The notes under the pieces: generated by a model
Told to the model about the DNA's origin: nothing
What the model saw: the letters and a program-made list of their open reading frames with translations, nothing else
Databases searched by the model: none
NCBI GenBank assembly: GCA_945911685.1
Contig: CAMEAW010000039.1
Span: 1-22,573, forward strand
Length of the DNA: 22,573 nt
Reading direction: 5' to 3'
Source of the DNA: Bordetella parapertussis
GTDB lineage: Bacteria > Pseudomonadota > Gammaproteobacteria > Burkholderiales > Burkholderiaceae_B
Made by a program: the position numbers and the translations under genes
Part shown: piece by piece, positions 14,558-21,188 of the stretch
Numbering within the stretch: position 1 is the first letter of the stretch
Layout: the number at the start of each line of letters is the position of its first letter

Positions 14558-15444
14558 GGTCTGTTTTCAGCGCGCTCTTGCGTCTTTTTATTTTTAGGCG
14601 CTTTATAGCGGTTGTAGCCCCAAAGGTACTGTTCGGGCATCTGCGCAATCATGGCTTCCATTTCTTGATTGATGATGGTTGCAGCGGCGATGTCGTCGTC
14701 AGGTAGAGGTTGCTCAAGCTTTTTATATTTCAGCGTATAGCCTTGGCCGATGTGGTTGCGCTTGGCGCCCAAGATAAAAATCGTTGCGCCGGATAGCTTT
14801 TGCAAACGTTGCACAAGCGTCATGGTGTAGGCGGGTTTACCAAAAAAAGGTGCCCAAACGCCATCTCCCTCGGCCGGCACCTGGTCTGGCAAAATCCCCA
14901 CCGTATTGCCGCGCAATAACGTTTTAACCAAGGTACGCACCCCCGCTTGATTGGCCGGTGCCATGGTGAGTTGATCACGCGATCGCATCGCGATGATCCA
15001 GTCTTGCAGCCATTGCATTCGGGGTGGGCGAAACAGTACCGTTGAGCGATAACGGCTGCTATACACAGGCCCCAGCAGTTCAAAACACCCTACGTGAGGT
15101 GATAGCAAGATCACGCCTTTTCCTAGGGCTAAGGCTTCGTCAAATTGCTGCCAGTTATCACAGGCCAACTTGGTATTTAAAAACGCATCATCGCGTCGCG
15201 TCCACCAAAAAGGCATCTCATAGATGAGTTGCCCTGAACTCAGCAGGGCTGCGCGAAGTGTTTGCGCCGTCGAATCCGGAAACGCCTGCTTGAGGTTTTC
15301 AGCGGCCCGACGCTTATAGCGCCCCGGCAGGCGCCAAGTCAGCCAGCCGGCGCACCACCCAAGAGCCTGCACGATACTGAGCGGTAAAGCGCCGACCAGC
15401 TTAAAGAGTAGAGTAGCCAGAAGAGGGCCAATTTTGTTCAACAT
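14554..15444 (-). CDS. Lipid A biosynthesis acyltransferase, LpxL/HtrB family
   Basis: A 296-residue inner-membrane-associated enzyme of normal family length. An N-terminal hydrophobic segment (residues 7-37) anchors it. The catalytic HX4E box is HVGCFE (H117, E122) in LLSPHVGCFELLG; other blocks are VLFRPPRMQWL (136-146), GILPDQVPAEGDGVWAPFFG (183-202) and YLWGYNRYK (273-281). Such enzymes transfer a secondary acyl chain from acyl-ACP to Kdo-lipid A or a lysophospholipid at the cytoplasmic face. Many betaproteobacteria have two or more copies, so which acyl position it serves is open. It is single, divergent from the D-serine-dehydratase-like gene and convergent with the hotdog gene. Confidence 0.9.
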   Translation of the reverse strand: MLNKIGPLLATLLFKLVGALPLSIVQALGWCAGWLTWRLPGRYKRRAAENLKQAFPDSTAQTLRAALLSSGQLIYEMPFWWTRRDDAFLNTKLACDNWQQFDEALALGKGVILLSPHVGCFELLGPVYSSRYRSTVLFRPPRMQWLQDWIIAMRSRDQLTMAPANQAGVRTLVKTLLRGNTVGILPDQVPAEGDGVWAPFFGKPAYTMTLVQRLQKLSGATIFILGAKRNHIGQGYTLKYKKLEQPLPDDDIAAATIINQEMEAMIAQMPEQYLWGYNRYKAPKNKKTQERAENRP

Positions 15445-15607
15445 ACCGAATAGAATAACAAAACTGCGACCTGACAGCCCGATGTCATATTAAATTAAGC
15501 CTTATCTGCACCTCACGAATCCCTAACTAGACACTAAAATTTGCCTCAGACTACGTGTATCAATATTTCAAAAGTCTCACACACTCTACTCTTACTCTCT
15601 GATCGCC

Positions 15608-16738
15608 ATGAAACTGACCGACCTCATTACCCCCGTTGCCCTAATCGATTTGCCTCGCATGCAACACAACATCGAGCGTATGCAAGCACAAGTCACTGGC
15701 TTAGGTGCGACTTTCAGGCCGCATGTCAAGACCTCGAAATGTGTGCAGGCCACTGAGGCGCAGATTCAAGCCGGCGCGCGAGGCATTACGGTCTCTACAC
15801 TCAAAGAAGCCGAACAGTTTTTTGCTGCCGGGATTCGCGATATTTTATATGCCGTGGGCCTGGCACCCAACAAGCTTGCCGCGGCGGCCGCATTGATGCG
15901 CCAGGGCTGTGACTTAAAAGTGTTAACCGATAGCGTGCAGTCGGCGCAGGCGATTACCGCCTTTGGCAAAGAGCAGGGGGTTTGCTTTAAAGTGCTGATC
16001 GAGATTGATACAGACGACCACCGCTCTGGCATCAAGCCAGATTCGGGCGCACTGTTAGCTGTGGCACTGGCGCTAGAGAGCCCAGCGTGCGAAATTGTAG
16101 GGGTTATGACGCATGCGGGCTCAAGCTACGACTTGAATACCCCCGAGGCTCTGATTGCCATGGCAGAACAAGAACGCTCTGGCTGCGTGCGCGCAGCAAA
16201 ACGTTTACGTCAGGCTGGCTTTGCTTGTCCGATCGTCAGCATCGGCTCAACCCCAACGGCGCTATCCGCTAAAAATCTTGAGGGCGTAACCGAGGTGCGC
16301 GCAGGCGTGTACGTCTTTTTTGACTTGGTGATGCACAACGTCGGCGTATGCACAAAAAATGAAATCGCGCTAAGCGTATTAACGAGTGTGATTGGCCATC
16401 AAGAAGAAAAAGGCTGGGCGATCGTTGACGCAGGTTGGATGGCCATGAGCCGCGATCGTGGCACACAAAAGCAAACGGCTGATTTCGGCTATGGACAAGT
16501 ATGCGATCTTAGTGGGCAGGTAGTCGAGGGGTACACCATCAGCGGTGCCAACCAAGAGCACGGTATCGTCTCTCGTTCGGGTGAGCTTGATTTAGATATT
16601 GCTCAGCGATTTCCGATTGGTACGCAATTTAGAATTTTGCCCAATCACGCTTGTGCGACGGGTGCGCAATTTCCAGAGTATCAGGCGCTTGACGCGCAGG
16701 GCGATGTCCAAACCTGGAGCCGTTTTTACGGCTGGTAG
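15608..16738 (+). CDS. Fold-type III PLP enzyme, D-serine dehydratase-like
   Basis: A 376-residue protein with an N-terminal alanine-racemase-type barrel. The PLP lysine lies in RPHVKTSK (K41); further blocks are GITVSTLKEAEQF, IEIDTDDHRSG and VSIGSTPTA (phosphate binding). The C-terminal metal site is PNHACATGAQF, with H347 and C349, the His/Cys pair used by zinc-dependent D-serine dehydratases, unlike the His/Asp pair in the aldolase-like protein at 3680-4834. Dehydration of D-serine or a D-beta-hydroxy amino acid is therefore likely; the substrate is not certain. No good ribosome binding site precedes the ATG; the leader is instead pyrimidine-rich. The gene stands alone and is followed at once by the 22-bp tandem array. 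Confidence 0.82.
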   Translation: MKLTDLITPVALIDLPRMQHNIERMQAQVTGLGATFRPHVKTSKCVQATEAQIQAGARGITVSTLKEAEQFFAAGIRDILYAVGLAPNKLAAAAALMRQGCDLKVLTDSVQSAQAITAFGKEQGVCFKVLIEIDTDDHRSGIKPDSGALLAVALALESPACEIVGVMTHAGSSYDLNTPEALIAMAEQERSGCVRAAKRLRQAGFACPIVSIGSTPTALSAKNLEGVTEVRAGVYVFFDLVMHNVGVCTKNEIALSVLTSVIGHQEEKGWAIVDAGWMAMSRDRGTQKQTADFGYGQVCDLSGQVVEGYTISGANQEHGIVSRSGELDLDIAQRFPIGTQFRILPNHACATGAQFPEYQALDAQGDVQTWSRFYGW

Positions 16739-16838
16739 AGCAGGCAAATTAAGCTTATTGAGCAGGCAAGTTAAGCTTATTGAGTACGCTAATTAAGCTT
16801 ATTGAGTAGGCTAATTAAGCTTATTGAGTAGGCTAATT
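16738..16838. repeat. 22-bp tandem repeat array (4 full units plus a partial fifth)
   Basis: Units begin at 16738, 16760, 16782, 16804 and 16826, the last cut short at 13 bases and running into a T tract. Consensus GAGYASGCWARTTAAGCTTATT, with only a few differences between neighbours; each full unit contains the palindrome TAAGCTTA. The first unit begins at the last base of the stop codon of the D-serine-dehydratase-like gene. A 22-bp period is not a multiple of three, so it is not a coding repeat. It is AT-rich and may bend DNA or end transcription, but no strong hairpin forms. Confidence 0.9.
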
Positions 16839-16929
16839 TTTTACACCCGCTCTTGAATCAGCGCGGCTGAATTTAGCCATCGCGATGTGTACGAATTGAA
16901 CCAGACTTAGGTGCAGGGCACACTGCGCT

Positions 16930-16950
16930 CTTGTTTAAACAAACAAGAGG
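16930..16950 (+). promoter_or_regulatory. Hairpin overlapping the pilin ribosome binding site
   Basis: CTTGTTT (16930-16936) and AAACAAG (16941-16947) form a perfect 7-bp stem with loop AAAC. The ribosome binding site AAGAGG (16945-16950) is half buried in the right arm, six bases before the GTG start at 16957. In RNA this could lower or tune translation of the first gene in the pilus operon. The stem is AT-rich and only modestly stable. Confidence 0.4.
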
Positions 16951-16956
16951 TGCGAT

Positions 16957-17331
16957 GTGTCTGTTCAGTCTTCAAAAGCAATTCACGATTTATCGGCCCC
17001 AGTTTTGGCTAACTACGCCTCAGCGTTACCTACACAGTTTGCACAAAGGGCTACGCGACATCGCGCGCTTAGCCTGAAACGTCAGACCGGGCAGGGCATG
17101 ACCGAGTACATCATCATCGTGGCCTTAGTCGCAGTCGCTGCGATTGCGGTGTACCAATATTTAGGGCAAGTGTTGCGTGCACAAACAGCAGCCGTCGCAA
17201 AAGAGCTTGCGGGTGAGGATGGCACGCAACAATCACGCGCGGCACAGTCTGCCGCAGAGTCAGCAGCCACCCAAGCCGCAGCAAAGTCGTTGAAGGACTT
17301 TACCGGTCAGGCGCAGGGTTCAAGTCGATGA
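16957..17331 (+). CDS. Flp/Tad-type pilin with long leader
   Basis: A 124-residue protein from GTG 16957, supported by AAGAGG six bases ahead. It has a prepilin site TGQGMTEYIIIVALVAVAAI: cleavage after G45 would leave Glu at +5 and Tyr at +6, as in Flp pilins, followed by a single hydrophobic helix (51-69). The leader of 45 residues is long compared with usual Flp leaders. The mature C-terminus (about 80-124) is Ala/Gln/Ser-rich and longer than in short Flp subunits, so this may be a major pilin variant or a pseudopilin. It is first in the Tad operon and overlaps the next gene by ATGA. Confidence 0.72.
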   Translation: MSVQSSKAIHDLSAPVLANYASALPTQFAQRATRHRALSLKRQTGQGMTEYIIIVALVAVAAIAVYQYLGQVLRAQTAAVAKELAGEDGTQQSRAAQSAAESAATQAAAKSLKDFTGQAQGSSR

Positions 17332-18917
17332 GCGATCGGTGCAAGAGCGTGCCGACAGCAGCAGTAAGTGCACAGCAGCGGCGGGCGCTGCAACAACAGG
17401 CTCAACGGCGGGTCCTCGATTGCGAAGCTTTCAGTCAGTCGGGGCAGGTTCTGCCTCTTGGCTTAATTCTTTGCGCTGCTGTGCTGCTTGCTTGGGTATT
17501 GTCACTTAACTTAGGTCGTTTGGTTCACAGTAAAGCTTCGCTGCTACGTGCGACAGATGCCGCAGCGTATTCGGCAGCCGTTGCGCAAGCGCGTGCCTTG
17601 AATCTGCATGCGTATTTAAATCGTGCCCAACTGGCTCAGCAAATTGCGATGGCGCATTTAATCAACATGGCTTCAGCGCAACGCTATCGCTCCACCTTAG
17701 CGCAACAAGCTAGCCGGTTTAACCCGCCCGTGACACTGATTGGCATGCTGTTTGGCCCACAATATGCAGTCGCTTATTTAGCGGCCAAGGCTGGCGGCCT
17801 CGGGGATCAGGTTTCGCTGGCTCAGTTATCCGAGGCCTTTAGTCGGCATGATGAGGTGATTCATCGGGTGATTGATCAGGTACGAGGCGAGCAAATCAAG
17901 CAGTTGAGTCGTGCACGGCGGCAAGTATTGACTGAAGTGTTGGTGAACAATGTAGGCGCCAGCGGGTCGACCATGGTGGGTAAAACGATGACAGAGCTTG
18001 GGCTTGAGGCAACATTTACAGTTGATGAGTTGCCCGGGTTTGTGTCTCGCTTTTCAAGCGCAGAGGCGCGGTGGCAGGCGCTTTTAAAGCGTGTGTCAAA
18101 GCAATATGGTTTTCTAAGCGATCGTCATTATACAAAGCGCAACTATTGGGCCATCAATGTTCGGTGCCCACTCAAACGCCACGAGCTACGTCGCAAAGGC
18201 TCTTTAAGGCTTGGTGCTAACGGCACCTGGACGGCGCAAGACACCCAGTCGTTTCATGCCTTGCGCTACAACCGTATCATCGGTTGCTATCACCGTGAAT
18301 ACCCCATGGGCTGGGCGTTGGTGACAAGCACCGCGCGCACTCAAGCATCACAAGACCTGCAAAGCGCAGCCGATACCGAGCCGCAAAACTTCTCTAAAGA
18401 ATCGTTTTGGCGCTGGGTAGGCCATCAAGTCGAGGGCGGCTGGAATATTTTTTCGGGTGGTGATAATCGCCTTGCGCGTCGCTGGGCTTCAACGAGCGAG
18501 ATCCGCTGGCACACACAAGGAATGCCTAGCTACGCTGCGCTCACCCCCAAGCGTCAAGAGTCGCTACGCCTAGCCATCGCAGTTCAACAACAGAGTGCGT
18601 TGATTCATACGGGCACCTCTAGCGAAGAAAAGCGCTTTGGCGGACGTTTTACCCTCAAAGAAGGTGACCGCATTCAACGCTTGCAAGCTGAGGCTGCTGC
18701 GCAAACCTACTTTGCACCACCGCAAACCAGTCGAGGCGTTATAGCAGCACCGAATCTGTTTCAACCCTTTTGGCGTGCGCGTTTGATCGACATCGCAGAG
18801 GCGAAAAACAACAGTTCGACAGCCCTAAGCCTGCCGTCGAATATCAGTTTAAAGCGAGGCATGCGTCCAGCGATCGAAACATCAAATGCAACGCTACAGC
18901 AGAGCGCGCAGCCATGA
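17328..18917 (+). CDS. TadG-like pilus assembly protein
   Basis: A 529-residue protein. After a basic Gln/Arg-rich leader, residues 39-62 (GQVLPLGLILCAAVLLAWVL) form the single N-terminal membrane segment, in the Gly-Gln setting typical of TadE/TadG proteins, followed by LVHSKASLLRATDAAAYSAAVAQARALN, the conserved segment of the TadG-like N-terminal domain. The rest (about 100-529) is a large predicted periplasmic part; I do not see the DxSxS metal site of TadG proteins with a von Willebrand A domain. Role: minor pseudopilin or assembly factor of the Flp pilus in the inner membrane. It overlaps both neighbours by 4 nt. Confidence 0.72.
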   Translation: MSDRCKSVPTAAVSAQQRRALQQQAQRRVLDCEAFSQSGQVLPLGLILCAAVLLAWVLSLNLGRLVHSKASLLRATDAAAYSAAVAQARALNLHAYLNRAQLAQQIAMAHLINMASAQRYRSTLAQQASRFNPPVTLIGMLFGPQYAVAYLAAKAGGLGDQVSLAQLSEAFSRHDEVIHRVIDQVRGEQIKQLSRARRQVLTEVLVNNVGASGSTMVGKTMTELGLEATFTVDELPGFVSRFSSAEARWQALLKRVSKQYGFLSDRHYTKRNYWAINVRCPLKRHELRRKGSLRLGANGTWTAQDTQSFHALRYNRIIGCYHREYPMGWALVTSTARTQASQDLQSAADTEPQNFSKESFWRWVGHQVEGGWNIFSGGDNRLARRWASTSEIRWHTQGMPSYAALTPKRQESLRLAIAVQQQSALIHTGTSSEEKRFGGRFTLKEGDRIQRLQAEAAAQTYFAPPQTSRGVIAAPNLFQPFWRARLIDIAEAKNNSSTALSLPSNISLKRGMRPAIETSNATLQQSAQP

Positions 18918-19600
18918 GAGGATCCATCGCGCCCCCGCACCAACGCGGTCAAGCAGCCTTTGAGGCTTTATTGATCATTGGCTTCAGCTTCACGCTTGCA
19001 TTGGGCATTCATCATCTCGGACAACTGCGTCTAGAGACCCTTGAGTTGCTAGGAGAAAGTCATTTCTTATCGTTCGTGCCAACAAAAGGATTGGACGGGT
19101 TGAAGGATTCAGTCGGCACTCGGTTGTCTGATCGTTATGCTGACGTACGTCAGAGCGATTCACCTTACAGTGCGCAGCAACGCAAGATTGAAAATCAACT
19201 TGGCTTTGATTCAACCACCTTGTTAAGGGCGAGCGCCGCTTCGGGCGAAGCGCTGCGTAGTCGTCTGCCGATACTAGCTCCGATCAGGCAAACGTTGCTT
19301 GTACGCCATAGTTTTTTGTTATCGGGATCTGGGCAGGCAAACTCAATGCAAGCAGTGCAAAGGCAAATTGCAAGCTCTGCTGCGCTTTGGCAAGAAAGCT
19401 TTAGTCGCTCAAAGCAGCTCGTTAGCGCAAGTGAGATCGGCTTGCAAAACATCGATCGCCCGTGGGGCCGACCAATTTTGACCGCTGACTGGCTCTTGCC
19501 CTGGGCAGACGAGACCTTAGCGCCTGAGCTCCTTAGACAAGCGTCGGCTTTTAAGCAGACACATACGACCCCGCAATTTGTCAACACACTTTTCAAATGA
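18914..19600 (+). CDS. TadE-like minor pseudopilin
   Basis: The frame is open from 18770, but the ATG at 18914 is chosen because it overlaps the upstream stop in ATGA, as at every other junction here, and puts the membrane segment where TadE proteins have it. The product has 228 residues: a short basic start, RGQAAFEALLIIGFSFTLAL (11-30) as prepilin-like Glu-containing helix, then a soluble domain that is mostly helical and polar. TadE proteins are pseudopilins processed by the TadV peptidase and help pilus assembly; that role is taken from the family. The soluble part has no residues I recognise. Confidence 0.65.
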   Translation: MRGSIAPPHQRGQAAFEALLIIGFSFTLALGIHHLGQLRLETLELLGESHFLSFVPTKGLDGLKDSVGTRLSDRYADVRQSDSPYSAQQRKIENQLGFDSTTLLRASAASGEALRSRLPILAPIRQTLLVRHSFLLSGSGQANSMQAVQRQIASSAALWQESFSRSKQLVSASEIGLQNIDRPWGRPILTADWLLPWADETLAPELLRQASAFKQTHTTPQFVNTLFK

Positions 19601-20325
19601 TGCGTCTCTTGCTATGTTTTATCCTTCAGCCAGATGCGCGCCAAGGGTTGCGTCTGTGGCCTCTTGTCGGTTTGCTTAGCTGGGGATGCGTTTGCGTTTC
19701 GCCCGTTCAGGCCAAAGCATATTTATCTTCAATGATGTTGCCGCAGGGAGTCACTCGGTCGGTGATGATTGAGAAGAGTGCTTGGCAGGGGATGGACATC
19801 GAACTTGAGCATCTGAGTAGCGACGCCGCGCCAGAAGCGACGCTTGAGCAGTTGGCGATGCTGATACCTGAGCTCACTCCGGTGTGGTCCGAGGCAGAGG
19901 TGGTGCGAGCCCATTGGATAACGTCCGGGGTCTCTTACTCGTTGTTTCTTTGGGCAACTGAGCGTCAAGGTACCGAAGGTTTGCTCTCTGCGATTGCGCT
20001 TGTCCGGCCGCCAGAAAAGATCAATAAAACGAACTTACCAGCCTCTTTCAACGCTCTTGACTGGCTACCTAAGCAAGCAGCGCTATTGTTTAGTTTCAAC
20101 GACGCATCCAATGGGGTGCCAGCGGTGCTTTCAAGCTTCGCAGTCCCGATAGTGGCTTGGCAACTCATCGACCATCTCAAAAGCTACGGCGAGCGTAACG
20201 GGTGGCTACTTTTAAAAAACGATCTCACCTTCATTCGCGATGCTAAGCGTATGTCATTTTTAGTTAGTCCCAATCAGGGCAATACCACCGTCTTAATCTT
20301 TGAAACCTCGAGGGATGCGCCGTGA
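19597..20325 (+). CDS. Unrecognised exported protein inside the Tad operon
   Basis: A 242-residue protein I cannot assign to a family. Residues 1-39 look like a signal peptide (hydrophobic LWPLVGLLSWGCVCVSPVQA, cleavage after A39). The mature part begins AYLSSMMLPQGVTRSVMIEKSAW, has no further membrane segment and contains several strand-like stretches (VSYSLFLWATE, MSFLVSPNQGNTTVLIFE), suggesting a compact periplasmic domain. Its position between the TadE-like and CpaB genes, with 4-nt overlaps on both sides, strongly suggests a part in pilus assembly, perhaps as a periplasmic partner of the pseudopilins or the secretin. ATG is doubled at the start (19597 and 19600). Confidence 0.6.
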   Translation: MMRLLLCFILQPDARQGLRLWPLVGLLSWGCVCVSPVQAKAYLSSMMLPQGVTRSVMIEKSAWQGMDIELEHLSSDAAPEATLEQLAMLIPELTPVWSEAEVVRAHWITSGVSYSLFLWATERQGTEGLLSAIALVRPPEKINKTNLPASFNALDWLPKQAALLFSFNDASNGVPAVLSSFAVPIVAWQLIDHLKSYGERNGWLLLKNDLTFIRDAKRMSFLVSPNQGNTTVLIFETSRDAP

Positions 20326-21188
20326 CCCTGACACCTGCAAAACGAAACGGACTACTCATCGCGCTCTCAATCGGGCTAGGTGGTTTATCGGCTTGGGCGA
20401 TTGAACAACATCTTTCAGCGAAAGAACACGAACTTGAACAACAAAGCCGAACCGAGCGAGTGGTGCGCGTGGTGGCAGCCCGAGACTTACCGCGAGGCAC
20501 GCTCGTCAACTTGAACGATTTTGCAAAAGACGAGTTTCCGGCCAACTGGGTGGGTGCGGATGCGATCGCGCTAAGTGAAGTACAGCTGGTTCAGGGAAAA
20601 CAACTTAACGTTGACTTAAAAACGGGGCAGTTGCTCATGCACGTCCACTTAACCGATCGGGCACAACCGGCGCTTGCTTCGAAGCTGGGACCAGATAAAC
20701 GCGCTGTGACGATTCCCGTTGACTTAATGAGTTCGATGTCTGGCTTGTTGCAACCCGGCGATCGCGTCGATTTGTTTGTGTCGTTTGAATACAAAGGTCA
20801 GCGCACCACCGCGGCCTTGTTGCAAGGGATCGAAGTACTCGCGACTGGGCAACAAACAAAAATGACAGAGGAGCACACCTCAACAACGGATGCGCGCTAT
20901 TCAACCGTCACGCTAGCGGCGTCACATGCCGAAGCCACAAAATTGGTGGCAGCGCGCCAAAGTGGCACGATTACCGCGGTACTGAGTCATGAAACTGCCG
21001 ATCCTCTGACGTTAGGGCAGCAAATGACTGCGACGCAATTGCCCGAATTATTAGGCCTCGAGACTGGTAAGCCGCCCGCAACTATCGAAATCATCTATGG
21101 CGATCGTTTAGCGAACGAGTCCGTACCGACCAACCAGACAGATTGGTCTGATTCCAATGGCATGCCACCGCCAAAAGGCATCCAATGA
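20322..21188 (+). CDS. cpaB: CpaB/RcpC Flp pilus assembly protein
   Basis: A 288-residue protein starting with GTG inside the GTGA overlap. A membrane anchor (residues 10-27, LLIALSIGLGGLSAWAIE) is followed by a short coiled stretch, then an SAF domain (about 46-110) with RVVAARDLPRGTLVNLNDF, and the CpaB-specific domain with KRAVTIPVDLMSSMSGLLQPGDRVDLFVSF (125-154) and YSTVTLAASHAEATKLVAARQSGTI. CpaB sits in the periplasm and helps place or gate the Tad secretin encoded by the next gene. Order (cpaB then cpaC, 4-nt overlap) matches other tad loci. Family assignment is firm. Confidence 0.9.
   Translation: MTLTPAKRNGLLIALSIGLGGLSAWAIEQHLSAKEHELEQQSRTERVVRVVAARDLPRGTLVNLNDFAKDEFPANWVGADAIALSEVQLVQGKQLNVDLKTGQLLMHVHLTDRAQPALASKLGPDKRAVTIPVDLMSSMSGLLQPGDRVDLFVSFEYKGQRTTAALLQGIEVLATGQQTKMTEEHTSTTDARYSTVTLAASHAEATKLVAARQSGTITAVLSHETADPLTLGQQMTATQLPELLGLETGKPPATIEIIYGDRLANESVPTNQTDWSDSNGMPPPKGIQ

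Noticed and set aside
18770..18913. Upstream extension of the TadE-like gene
   Set aside because: It lies wholly within the TadG-like gene in another frame, and the ATGA overlap at 18914 fits the junction pattern of the operon.
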